Source of the DNA: Pannonibacter sp051860505
GTDB lineage: Bacteria; Pseudomonadota; Alphaproteobacteria; Rhizobiales; Stappiaceae
Direction of reading: 5' to 3'
DNA: 64,000 nt
NCBI RefSeq assembly: GCF_051860505.1
Contig: NZ_JBHYDX010000010.1
Span: 62,001-126,000 of the forward strand
Below the pieces are notes generated by a model that did no database searches, was not told the origin of the DNA, and saw only the letters and a list, made by a program, of their open reading frames with translations. This document shows, one piece after another, positions 28,313 to 36,712 of the stretch. Each line of letters begins with the position of its first letter. Position 1 is the stretch's first letter. Both the position numbers and the translations under genes were made by a program.

Positions 28313-28328
28313 GCAGTATCAGGCGTGC

Positions 28329-29432
28329 TTACTGGACGTTCGCGCCGACGACCTTGTCCCAACCGGAAACAACAGCTTCCTTGTTGGCGTTCTGCTCTTC
28401 GATGGTCGGGAAGTAAGCCTTCTCATACGGCTCGGCCGGCGGAAGGGCCTTCAGCAGTTCGTCAGAGATCTTGCCTTCCGCGACCATCTTGTTGAAGCGC
28501 GCGGTGTGGCAGTAGCCCTTGACGTAGCCATTCTGGCCTTCGTCGGAGAAGATGTGCTCCATCCAGAGCTTGGCAGCGTTCGGATGCGGTGCATAGGCGC
28601 TGATGGCCTGGACGTAGACGCCGGCCAGGGTGCCCTTGGTCGGCACGGTCACTTCCACCGGCGGGTTGCCCTTCAGGCTGTCACGGGCGGACAGGGCGTT
28701 GTAGTCCCACATCACCATGATCGGCGTAGTGCCCTGGGCGAGCGTGCCAGCCTTGCCGATGACGGGCACGAAATTGCCCTTCTCGTTCAGTTCCTTGAAG
28801 AACTGCAGGCCAGCGGCCCCGGACTCGGTGCCAGCCTTGGCGCCAGCAGCCATGCCAGCGGACAGGACACCCAGGATGGCCTGGTTCGAGGCGCGCGGAT
28901 CACCGGCGAGTGCGACCTGACCGGCGTATTCCGGCTTCAGGAGGTCTTCCCACTCCATCGGCGGGTTCTGCACGAGATCCTTGTTGGAGACGAAGGCCAT
29001 GACGCCATAGTAGGCGCCGTAGAAATAGCCGTCAGCATCCTTGACGGCATCCGGGATCTCGTCCCAGACCGAAACCTTGTACGGCTGGATCAGGCCTTCT
29101 GCCTTGGCCTGCGGGCCGAAGGACAGACCAACGTCGAGAACGTCCGGAGCCTGCGGGCCGGTGTTGCCCTTGTTGGCGCGAACGGCTTCCAGTTCGTCGG
29201 CAGAGCCGGCGTCCGGGTTCAGTTCGTTGACGGTCAGGAACGGGTATTTTTCCTTGAAGGAGGCAATGATGCCGCCATAACCGCACCAGTCATGCGGCAG
29301 GGCGATGGTGGTGAGCATGCCTTCCTTCTTGGCGCCTTCGATGAGCTCTTCCATCGACTGCGCAGAAGCGGCGGTGGCGCTGAACAGGACAGCGAGACTC
29401 GTCGTCGCTGCCAGAATTGTCTTGATGTTCAT
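28329..29432 (-). CDS. Periplasmic binding protein of the aminophosphonate-type ABC importer (PhnS-like)
   Basis: A 367-residue exported binding protein. The start at ATG 29432 has AGGAG 8 bases upstream and begins a textbook signal peptide (cut after ASA-Q, residue 24). It is of the iron/AEP binding-protein class (SBP_bac_1/6): EELIEGAKKEGMLTTIALP, APDVLDVGLSFGPQAKAEGLI, YYGVMAFVSNKDLV, and IMVMWDYNALSARDSL. It is divergent from the FAD oxidoreductase/phnX operon, which supports 2-aminoethylphosphonate or a derivative as ligand. First gene of the leftward operon. Confidence 0.88.
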   Translation of the reverse strand: MNIKTILAATTSLAVLFSATAASAQSMEELIEGAKKEGMLTTIALPHDWCGYGGIIASFKEKYPFLTVNELNPDAGSADELEAVRANKGNTGPQAPDVLDVGLSFGPQAKAEGLIQPYKVSVWDEIPDAVKDADGYFYGAYYGVMAFVSNKDLVQNPPMEWEDLLKPEYAGQVALAGDPRASNQAILGVLSAGMAAGAKAGTESGAAGLQFFKELNEKGNFVPVIGKAGTLAQGTTPIMVMWDYNALSARDSLKGNPPVEVTVPTKGTLAGVYVQAISAYAPHPNAAKLWMEHIFSDEGQNGYVKGYCHTARFNKMVAEGKISDELLKALPPAEPYEKAYFPTIEEQNANKEAVVSGWDKVVGANVQ

Positions 29433-29779
29433 GCACTTCTCCTGGGTTACCCGATACGCGTGAATCGGTTCCTTGCAAAAATTCCCACGCATCCCCTCGC
29501 AACAGAAGATGCGGCCTCCCGGAATTTCGGCCGACGCATATGGACGGCCGGGCGAACCGGTTCCCTGGTCGCAGGTCGGCTTCGGCCTCACGAGCAAGCC
29601 TGTGCTGCCCGCTCCCGAACCCCGATCACGACAAACTGTGAAAGCGATCCTCATCGCCCTCGAAAACGCAGAAGGCCTTGTCCCGACCCTCGCACTCCGC
29701 AGAAAGCGCGATGGAAAGTCCTTGCCGAGCCCCTGCCCTGCGCCATTAGCCGATACAGATGACACTTCGACTGCTTTTT

Positions 29780-29894
29780 TATGACAGTTTAATGAAGGGG
29801 CGCCATCCTCAAAAGTTCCATCGTATAAACGTCATAATAGCGTCATCCTGCGTCAAGCATAGACACTATGGTCCGCTATTATGACAGCCGAATG
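29780..29894. promoter_or_regulatory. Divergent promoter with paired repeats (aminophosphonate locus)
   Basis: GTCATAATAGCG (29831-29842) and CGCTATTATGAC (29874-29885) are perfect 12-bp inverted repeats with 31 bases between. The second overlaps TATGACAG-CCG-AATG (29880-29894), which is repeated as TATGACAG-TTT-AATG at 29780-29794, exactly 100 bases away. All lie in the space shared by the two divergent operons, so they are strong candidates for regulator-binding half-sites. No regulator gene is adjacent. Confidence 0.6.
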
Positions 29895-29924
29895 TGACAA
29901 TCTCCCCTTCCCTAAGGACATCCA

Positions 29925-31061
29925 TTGACCAAGTTCGATGTAGCGATCGTGGGCGCCGGTATCGTCGGCCTTGCCCATGCTCTTGCCGCCGCCCGGCGCG
30001 GTAAATCCGTCGTTGTCCTCGACCGTGACGCCCAGGCCAATGGGGCGTCGATCCGCAATTTCGGTTTTGTGACCGTCAGCGGTCAGGAGGCCGGCGATTG
30101 CTGGCAGATGGCGCGCCGCGCCCGCGATGTATGGGCGGAAGTGGCGGCTGCCGCAGGCATCCCCGTCCTGCAACGTGGCATGGTCATGACGGCACGCCGG
30201 CCGGAAGCCGAGGCCGTGATCGATGCGTTCCTGGCCACGGAGATGGGCGCGCAGTGCCGCCGCCTGACCCTGCCCGAGGCTGCCGACCTTGTTCCGGCCC
30301 TGCGGCAGGACCGGCTGTCCGGCGTCCTGTATTCACCGCATGAACTCAGGGTCGAAAGCCGCCAGGCCCTTCCGCGCTTGGCAACCTGGCTTTCGGACGT
30401 TCATGGCGTGACGTTTCGCTGGTCGACGTCCGTCACCAGCATCAATGCCCCACACCTGGAAACCTCACGTGGCCAGGTGATGGCCGAGAGCGTGATTGTC
30501 TGCCCGGGGGATGATTTCGTTTCCCTGTATCAGGAGCGGATCGGCGCTTACCGGCCGTTGCGTTGCAAGCTGCAGATGCTGCGTGTCGCTCCCGCAAGTC
30601 CGGTCGCCTTCAGGACCCCGGTCATGTCCGATCTCGGGCTTGCACGGTACAAGGGCTATGCGGACCTGCCGGAAGCATCCGCGCTGAAGACGCGTCTTGA
30701 TAGCGAGCAGGGTGCACACCGGGACAACGGCATTCACCTGATCGTGGTGCAGTCGGCCGATGGCTCGCTGGTGGTCGGCGACAGTCACCATTACGCGCCA
30801 ACGCCCGATCCCTTCGCACCCGTTGACGTGCGCGACCTGATCCTCGACGAAATGGATCAGGTGCTGGATCTGCCGGGCCGCACTATCCAGGAGCACTGGG
30901 TTGGCACCTATGCAAGCGCCGACGGCCGCTGGCGCTTCACCGATGCGCCCGATGACGCGACACGCATCGTTGTGGTCACCGCCGGCTGCGGCGCCTCCAC
31001 TGCCTTTGCCATTGGCGAGGAAACCATCGCTTCCCTCTACGGACAGGATTTCAAGGCATGA
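29925..31061 (+). CDS. FAD-dependent oxidoreductase of phosphonate catabolism (TIGR03364-like)
   Basis: A 378-residue DAO-fold flavoprotein. The FAD-binding GAGIVGLAHALAAARRG (about residues 9-25) and VVVLDRD form the nucleotide site, and NGASIRNFGFVTVSGQ is typical of phosphonate-linked members. The start is TTG 29925, with AAGGA 8 bases upstream. It overlaps phnX by 4 bases (ATGA), so the two products are made together. By family knowledge, such enzymes oxidatively deaminate 2-aminoethylphosphonate or its N-methyl derivatives to phosphonoacetaldehyde, which PhnX then cleaves. The exact substrate is inference. Confidence 0.87.
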   Translation: MTKFDVAIVGAGIVGLAHALAAARRGKSVVVLDRDAQANGASIRNFGFVTVSGQEAGDCWQMARRARDVWAEVAAAAGIPVLQRGMVMTARRPEAEAVIDAFLATEMGAQCRRLTLPEAADLVPALRQDRLSGVLYSPHELRVESRQALPRLATWLSDVHGVTFRWSTSVTSINAPHLETSRGQVMAESVIVCPGDDFVSLYQERIGAYRPLRCKLQMLRVAPASPVAFRTPVMSDLGLARYKGYADLPEASALKTRLDSEQGAHRDNGIHLIVVQSADGSLVVGDSHHYAPTPDPFAPVDVRDLILDEMDQVLDLPGRTIQEHWVGTYASADGRWRFTDAPDDATRIVVVTAGCGASTAFAIGEETIASLYGQDFKA

Positions 31062-31843
31062 GCAAGTTCAAGGCAGTGGTGTTCGACTGGGCCGGCACCG
31101 TGATCGATTTCGGCTCCTTCGCCCCGATGGGCGTTTTCGTGAAGGCCTTCGAGAAATTCGGCGTCACGGCGAGCATCGCCGAGGCCCGGGCGCCGATGGG
31201 CATGGCCAAGTGGGATCATATCAAGACGATGATGACCGCCCCGGCTCTGGCCGAACGCTGGAAGGCCGCGCACGGGGCCTATCCGACCGACGTTGACGTC
31301 GACCGGGTCTACGAGGTCTTCGTGCCGATGAATGAGGAGGTCGTCGCCGATTTCGCCACGCTGGTCCCCGGCGCGAAGGAGGCGGTCGACACCTTGAGGG
31401 CACGCGGCCTGAAGATCGGCTCCACCACCGGCTATACCCGCTCGATCATGACCCGCGTCCTGCCTGTGGCGGCTGCGCAGGGCTATGCACCCGACAACCT
31501 CATCTGCGCTGACGAGGTCAAGGAAGGCCGCCCGAGCCCGCTCGGCATGTACCAGTGCTTCATCGATCTCGGTGTCCATCCGGCGTCTGCCGTCATCAAG
31601 GTCGACGACACCGAGCCGGGCATCGGCGAAGGCGTCGCGGCGGGCTGCCTTACCGTCGGCGTCACCCTGTCGGGCAACATCGCCGGCCGCACGCCGGACG
31701 AGCTGGCAGCGCTTTCGCCGGACGAGATCGACGCCATCCGGGCTGAAGCCGGCGCACGCCTCAAAGCTGCCGGTGCCGATTATCTCATTGACACGGTGGC
31801 TGATCTTCCGGCCCTGATCGAGCGTCTCGAAGCTGGCGCCTGA
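31058..31843 (+). CDS. phnX: Phosphonoacetaldehyde hydrolase (phosphonatase)
   Basis: A 261-residue HAD-superfamily enzyme that splits phosphonoacetaldehyde into acetaldehyde and phosphate. The nucleophile motif is VVFDWAGTVIDFGS, with the catalytic Asp and the DWAGT typical of PhnX instead of the usual DxDGT. The cap domain carries the Schiff-base lysine region (MGMAKWDHIKTMM). IGSTTGYTRSIM and VDDTEPGIGEGVAAG are HAD motifs II and III. It is coupled to the upstream FAD enzyme and followed after 64 bases by a hydrolase gene. High certainty. Confidence 0.96.
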   Translation: MSKFKAVVFDWAGTVIDFGSFAPMGVFVKAFEKFGVTASIAEARAPMGMAKWDHIKTMMTAPALAERWKAAHGAYPTDVDVDRVYEVFVPMNEEVVADFATLVPGAKEAVDTLRARGLKIGSTTGYTRSIMTRVLPVAAAQGYAPDNLICADEVKEGRPSPLGMYQCFIDLGVHPASAVIKVDDTEPGIGEGVAAGCLTVGVTLSGNIAGRTPDELAALSPDEIDAIRAEAGARLKAAGADYLIDTVADLPALIERLEAGA

Positions 31844-31907
31844 TACAGCTCTTCAAAGCGGCTGGAGCCTCGTCATCGCAACGCCGTTGTCTAGTGGGGG
31901 ACGGAAC

Positions 31908-33440
31908 ATGAAGCCGAATGTTCTCCTGATCACCGCCGACCAGTGGCGCGGTGCGGCCCTTGGCTGCGCCGGTCACGGTGAAATCAAGACGCCGAACGTG
32001 GATGCGCTCGCCCGCGAGGGCGTGCTGTTCCGGCAGCATTTCGCCGGCGCGGCCCCCTGTTCCCCGGCGCGCGCGTGCCTCTACACCGGCCTTGCCCAGA
32101 TGAACAACCGGGTAACCCGCAACGGCACCCCGATGGACAACCGGCTCGACAACATCGCCCGGCTGGCCCGCCGGGCCGGTTACGACCCGACGCTGTTCGG
32201 CTACACGGACGTTTCGCCCGATCCGCGCACCCGGGACAGCCATGATCCCGACCTGACCACTTATGAGGGCGTCCTGCCAGGCTTCACGACCCGCGTGCTG
32301 CTGCCCGAGCACGAGAAGGCCTGGCTGTCCTGGCTGCGCCAGCGCGGCCACCGGATTGACGATCCGTCGAGGATCCATGTCCCCGTCGGCCATGCGCCGG
32401 GCGCCATTACCCGCGATGCGCCCGCCTACAGCGCCGACGAGACCCAGACCGCCTTCCTCACGGGCGAGTTCCTGCGCTGGCTGTCGGAGCGCGAGGGCGA
32501 GCGGCCGTGGTTTGCCCATATCTCGTTCCTGCGCCCGCATCCGCCCTTCGTGGTGCCCGCCCCCTACAACACCATGTACGACGCAAGCCCTGAGGGCTTC
32601 CTGCGGCCCGCCACCCGTGCGGAACAGGCTGATGTCCATCCTTATGTCGCCGCTGAACTCGCGCGCGTCGGGGCCGGACATTTCCTCGCCGGTGCGACCG
32701 GCGGCACAGATCAGTGGTCGGCAGAGGATCACGGCCTCATCCGCGCGATCTATCACGGCATGATCAGCGAAGTGGATGCGCAACTCGGTCGCCTGTTCGA
32801 CGGGCTGAAGGCGGCGGGGACTTTTAACAACACGCTGATCATCTTCACCTCCGACCATGCCGAGCTGATGGGCGATCACTGGGGTTTCGGCAAGGGCGGC
32901 TTCTACGACCAGAGCTATCACATCCCGCTCGTGGTCAAGTTGCCCGGCGCCGACAGGGCCCGAGGCAAGACCGTCACTGCCTTCACCAGCGCTTGCGACA
33001 TCTTCCCGACGCTGGCTGATTATCTCGGCGCAGCACCCCTGACGGGGCCGGACGGCCAATCTCTGCGGCCCTTCCTCGAAGGACGGGAGCCTCAGCGCTG
33101 GCGTGATGCGGTGGTGTGGGAGTTCGACTTCCGCGACATCGGCCAGCGACAGCATGAGGCCCATTTCAGCTTGCCGTCGCGCGCCCTCGCCCTGACCGTG
33201 ATCCGGGACGACAGGTTCAAATACGTCCACTTTGCCGGCGGCCTGCCACCGCTTCTGTTCGACATGGCGAATGATCCGGGCGAATTGCGCAATCTGGCCG
33301 CCGACCCGGCCTCGCAGTCCACCCGCCTGGCCTATGCCGAACGACTGCTCGACTGGCGCACCCAGCATCTGGACCAGACGCTCGCCTACACCGAACTGAC
33401 GGCGCAGGGGCCCGTTTCGCGTCCTTTCGACGACAGCTAG
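31908..33440 (+). CDS. Formylglycine-type sulfatase / phosphonate monoester hydrolase
   Basis: A 510-residue alkaline-phosphatase-superfamily enzyme starting at ATG 31908 behind GGGGGA. Metal-binding pieces are ITADQWRG at the N-terminus and FTSDHAELMGDH about two-thirds in. CSPAR (in PCSPARACLYTG) is the CxPxR motif whose Cys a formylglycine-generating enzyme converts to the nucleophile. Relatives include phosphonate monoester hydrolases and arylsulfatases. Placement at the end of the FAD-phnX operon favours a role in freeing phosphonates from esters. There is no signal peptide, so it is cytoplasmic. The specificity is inferred. Confidence 0.83.
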   Translation: MKPNVLLITADQWRGAALGCAGHGEIKTPNVDALAREGVLFRQHFAGAAPCSPARACLYTGLAQMNNRVTRNGTPMDNRLDNIARLARRAGYDPTLFGYTDVSPDPRTRDSHDPDLTTYEGVLPGFTTRVLLPEHEKAWLSWLRQRGHRIDDPSRIHVPVGHAPGAITRDAPAYSADETQTAFLTGEFLRWLSEREGERPWFAHISFLRPHPPFVVPAPYNTMYDASPEGFLRPATRAEQADVHPYVAAELARVGAGHFLAGATGGTDQWSAEDHGLIRAIYHGMISEVDAQLGRLFDGLKAAGTFNNTLIIFTSDHAELMGDHWGFGKGGFYDQSYHIPLVVKLPGADRARGKTVTAFTSACDIFPTLADYLGAAPLTGPDGQSLRPFLEGREPQRWRDAVVWEFDFRDIGQRQHEAHFSLPSRALALTVIRDDRFKYVHFAGGLPPLLFDMANDPGELRNLAADPASQSTRLAYAERLLDWRTQHLDQTLAYTELTAQGPVSRPFDDS

Positions 33441-33695
33441 ACAAGGACCCCAAACACCACCCTGCACCATTTTTCCGCGCTCAGGCAGCAGAACCTCGCG
33501 CTGCAATGAAGGGGACCTGCCGCAAGAGCGGTTGATTTTTCCGTCTAAGGCATTGCCATAGCTTCAATATTTTAGAGATGCATCCCTGATGCGCATTGCG
33601 CTGCACAATTAGCGTGCAGCATATTTCCTGCTTGCTGCCTGTGCATTTCAACGTCACTCTGCTGTGAAACCTCATAAAAACCAGAGGGGAACAGC

Positions 33696-34706
33696 ATGCG
33701 GCGTCTTATCGGACTGGCACTGGGCCTGGCGCTTTCCGCGTCATCGGCTCTTGCTGCCACTGAAATCAAATTCACACTCGACTGGAAGTTCGAGGGCCCG
33801 GCGGCTCCGTTCTTCATTGCGCTCGACAAGGGGTATTTTGCCGCCGAAGGGCTGGATGTCACCATCGACACCGGCGCTGGCTCGCGCGAGTCGATCCCGC
33901 GCGTTGCCACCGGCGCCTACCAGATGGGCTTCGGCGACATCAACTCGCTGATCCAGTTGATGGACACCCAGCCTGACCTGAAGGTCAAGGCTGTTTTGAT
34001 GGCCTATGAACGGCCACCGATTGCCGTCATCGGCCGCAAGAGCCTTGGCATCACTGACGATCCGAAGTCGCTGGAAGGCAAGAAGCTTGGCGCGCCTCCC
34101 CCGGATGCCGCCTTCGGCCAGTGGCCGGCCTTCGCCAAGGTCGCCGGCCTCGATACCTCGACAATCACCATCGAGAATGTCGGCTTCCCCGTGCGCGAGC
34201 CAATGCTGGCCCAGGGTCAGGTCGACGCGATCTTCGGCTTCTCCTTCTCCTCGGTGATCAACCTCAAGGCCCAGGGCGTGGCGGAAGACGACATCGCGCT
34301 TATCATGATGGCCGAGAAGGGTCTCGACCTGTACGGCAACGTCGTCATGGTCAACACCGACTTTGCCGCCGCCAATCCGGACGCCGTCAAGGGCTTCGTC
34401 AAGGCGCTGACCAAGGGCTATCTCGACGCGATTGCCGATCCAGCGGCCGCAATCCCGCATGTCATGAAGCGGAATGAGGTGTTGAACGAGGCTGTCGAAA
34501 TCGAACGCCTGAAAATGGCGGTCGCCCAGTCCATCGCCACCCCGGCGGTGAAGGCCAACGGTTTCGGCGGCGTCGACATGGCCAAGCTCACCAAGTCGAT
34601 GGAATACTTGCAGACCTCGATGGGCGTCAGCGCAACACCGCCGGCTGCCGAGAAGGTCTTCGACCCGAGCTATCTGCCGCCCGTCGCAGAGCGCACCGTC
34701 AAGTAA
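33696..34706 (+). CDS. ABC importer binding protein, NMT1/THI5 (SsuA/TauA) type
   Basis: A 336-residue exported binding protein. The signal peptide ends at about residue 20 (SSALA-A). The mature start KFTLDWKFEGPAAPFFIALDKGYFAAEGLDV is the NMT1/THI5-like pattern, and GAYQMGFGDINSL is the ligand-loop region. Family members bind thiamine precursors, sulfonates, nitrate or other small molecules; I see no TPP riboswitch that would point to thiamine. It is the first gene of a three-gene importer, followed by a strong terminator-like hairpin before the ATPase gene. Confidence 0.9.
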   Translation: MRRLIGLALGLALSASSALAATEIKFTLDWKFEGPAAPFFIALDKGYFAAEGLDVTIDTGAGSRESIPRVATGAYQMGFGDINSLIQLMDTQPDLKVKAVLMAYERPPIAVIGRKSLGITDDPKSLEGKKLGAPPPDAAFGQWPAFAKVAGLDTSTITIENVGFPVREPMLAQGQVDAIFGFSFSSVINLKAQGVAEDDIALIMMAEKGLDLYGNVVMVNTDFAAANPDAVKGFVKALTKGYLDAIADPAAAIPHVMKRNEVLNEAVEIERLKMAVAQSIATPAVKANGFGGVDMAKLTKSMEYLQTSMGVSATPPAAEKVFDPSYLPPVAERTVK

Positions 34707-34722
34707 CAACTCACAGGTCCTA

Positions 34723-34764
34723 CCCTCCCGGTCTGCCCAAGGGCGCCGGGAGGGGCTTTTTTTT
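34723..34764 (+). terminator. Strong hairpin with T-tract inside the importer operon
   Basis: CCCTCCCGG (34723-34731) pairs with CCGGGAGGG (34746-34754), and an inner GCCC-AA-GGGC extends it. A run of eight T follows at 34757-34764. It ends 28 bases before the ATPase start and should let only a fraction of transcripts continue. Confidence 0.85.
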
Positions 34765-34792
34765 GACTTTTGTAGACCCGACTGGAGGGGCT

Positions 34793-35584
34793 GTGACCGG
34801 ATTTGTCGACTTGCGGGACATTCGGCTGACCTATGGCGGCACTGCCGATGGGACGCTGGCGCTGGATGGCCTGAGCATGGCCGTTCGAAAGGGAGAGTTT
34901 GCAGCCGTGGTCGGCCCGTCCGGCTGCGGCAAATCCACCCTGATGAAGCTGGCGACGGGGCTGATGCGCCCCCAGGCCGGCACCGTCGAGGTGGCGGGCA
35001 AGGAAGTTTCAGGCCCAGTCTCCATCGCCGGCATGGCATTCCAGAACCCCTCGATGCTGCCCTGGCGCACGACGCTGGACAACGTCATGCTGCCGCTTGA
35101 AATCGTCCAGCCACATCGCAGCCGCCTGAAACGCGAACGCACAGCCTACCTGAAGAAGGCTGAGGACCTGCTGGCCCTTGTCGGCCTCAAGGGTTTCGGT
35201 CAAAAGTTCCCCTGGCAACTCTCCGGCGGCATGCAGCAGCGGGCCAACCTCTGCCGTGCCCTGGTGCATGATCCGGCCCTCCTGATGCTGGACGAGCCCT
35301 TTGGCGCGCTCGATGCCTTTACCCGCGAGGAACTGTGGCAGGTGATGCGTGACCTGCATGCGGAAAAGGGCTTCACCACCATTCTGGTCACCCATGACCT
35401 GCGCGAAGCCGTCTATCTTGCCGACCGCGTTTTCGTCATGAGCGCCCGGCCCGGCCGAGTGATCATGGAACGCAGCATCGATTTCCCCCGTCCGCGCCCC
35501 ATCGATCTGACCTATGAGGGCGGCTTCAACGACATCGTGCATGAATTGCGCGGCTATATTGCAGAAGCGAGGGCGGCAGCATGA
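34793..35584 (+). CDS. ABC importer ATPase, SsuB/TauB type
   Basis: A 263-residue ATPase. I choose GTG 34793, which has GGAGGGG 3-5 bases upstream; an earlier TTG lies inside the terminator T-tract. It has GPSGCGKS (Walker A), the motif LPWRTTLDNVMLPLEI typical of nitrate/sulfonate/taurine ATPases, the signature LSGGMQQRANLCRAL, LMLDEPFGALDAFTRE and THDLREAVYLADRV. It ends with a 4-base overlap (ATGA) into the permease gene. Confidence 0.9.
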   Translation: MTGFVDLRDIRLTYGGTADGTLALDGLSMAVRKGEFAAVVGPSGCGKSTLMKLATGLMRPQAGTVEVAGKEVSGPVSIAGMAFQNPSMLPWRTTLDNVMLPLEIVQPHRSRLKRERTAYLKKAEDLLALVGLKGFGQKFPWQLSGGMQQRANLCRALVHDPALLMLDEPFGALDAFTREELWQVMRDLHAEKGFTTILVTHDLREAVYLADRVFVMSARPGRVIMERSIDFPRPRPIDLTYEGGFNDIVHELRGYIAEARAAA

Positions 35585-36348
35585 ACGACCGCTGGATCAA
35601 GGCTGCTCCGTTTCTCTGGACGTTCGGGCTTTTTGCCATCTGGCAACTGGCTGTCGCAGCTCTCAAGCTGCCGGTTTACATCCTGCCGGCACCGACCGAC
35701 ATTGCCGTTGCCATCTATCAGTACTGGCCGGCGATCTGGAAGAACTCGCTGCAGACGCTGTTTACCACCGTCCTTGGCTTTGGCCTTGCCGTCGTCGGCG
35801 GCCTCCTGCTGGGCCTGGCCGTCGGCTGGAGCCGCGCGATCTATGCAGGGCTTTACCCCCTGATGATTGGCTTCAACTCGGTGCCGAAGGTGGCCGTGGT
35901 GCCGATCCTGGTCATCTGGTTCGGCATCGGCACGGTGCCTGCAGTGCTCACAGCGTTCCTGATCGCCTTCTTCCCCATCGTCGTGAATGTCGCCACCGGC
36001 CTTGCCACCATCGAGCCGGAAATGGAGGACGTGCTGCGGGCGCTGGGGGCCAGGAAGCTCGACATCATGCTCAAGGTCGGCATCCCCCGCTCGATGCCCT
36101 ATTTCTTCGGCTCGCTGAAGATCGCCATCACGCTTGCCTTCGTCGGCTCGGTGATCTCCGAGAACGTGGCCGCCAACTCCGGCTTGGGCCACATGATGCT
36201 GGCGGCGCAGTCGCAGTTCAACGTGCCGCTGGTCTGGGCCGGCCTCGTCGCCCTCGCTGTCCTCGGCATCGTCATGTATGCGCTGATGGCGCTTCTGGAA
36301 ATGCGGATGACCGGCTGGGCCCATCGCTCCGGCATGAACCGGGCGTAA
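35581..36348 (+). CDS. ABC importer permease, SsuC/TauC type
   Basis: A 255-residue inner-membrane permease with six predicted helices. The family opening KLPVYILPAPTDIAVAIY is followed by the EAA-type loop ALGARKLDIMLKVGIPRSMPYFF. The C-terminal ANSGLGHMMLAAQSQFN is typical of sulfonate/nitrate permeases. It is translationally coupled to the ATPase gene. Substrate as for the binding protein: undetermined. Confidence 0.9.
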   Translation: MNDRWIKAAPFLWTFGLFAIWQLAVAALKLPVYILPAPTDIAVAIYQYWPAIWKNSLQTLFTTVLGFGLAVVGGLLLGLAVGWSRAIYAGLYPLMIGFNSVPKVAVVPILVIWFGIGTVPAVLTAFLIAFFPIVVNVATGLATIEPEMEDVLRALGARKLDIMLKVGIPRSMPYFFGSLKIAITLAFVGSVISENVAANSGLGHMMLAAQSQFNVPLVWAGLVALAVLGIVMYALMALLEMRMTGWAHRSGMNRA

Positions 36349-36468
36349 GAACATAGGGAGTTGCCACCTGCGCCTCTGCCGCCTTGGTTTGGCAGGGAAG
36401 CCGCACATGAAGTCTGTCACACGTTCGATGTGAACTCCTGTGCCAGGTGACGGCAACCTTGTCGAAGC

Positions 36469-36640
36469 CTCTCAGCTCCCCTCCCCCACGTGCGGAGGGG
36501 TTTGGGGGTGGGGGGAGCGGACGGAAAATCTTGTTCTGCGTTTCTGGCCAGATGGACTTAAGACACTTTGTGATCCAACGGCTGCCCGTCCCCCCACCCC
36601 TTACCCCTCCCCACGAGGGGGAGGGGGGCGGTGAGACCTC
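36469..36640. repeat. Composite palindromic intergenic element, copy A
   Basis: Two GC-rich hairpin units face each other across about 80 bases. The left unit contains CCCTCCCCCACG, GGAGGGG and TTTGGGGGTGGGG. The right unit contains CCCCACCCCTTACCCCTCC and ACGAGGGGGAGGGG. Copy B at 40160-40333 contains the same two units in reverse-complement order, so the pair forms an inverted repeat around the fabI/DUF3141 genes. This fills the stretch between the ABC permease and the DUF3141 gene. No gene lies in it. Confidence 0.8.
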
Positions 36641-36712
36641 GAAAAGCGTCCAACCAACCCGACCAAGAGCGAGAGCCCCGCGACGCGACACACCTGCCCC
36701 CACCCCGCGACC

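Noticed and set aside
33441..33695. Possible TPP riboswitch before the NMT1/THI5-type binding protein
   Set aside because: I looked for the conserved CTGAGA and distal THI-box pieces and did not find them, so thiamine-precursor import is not supported.
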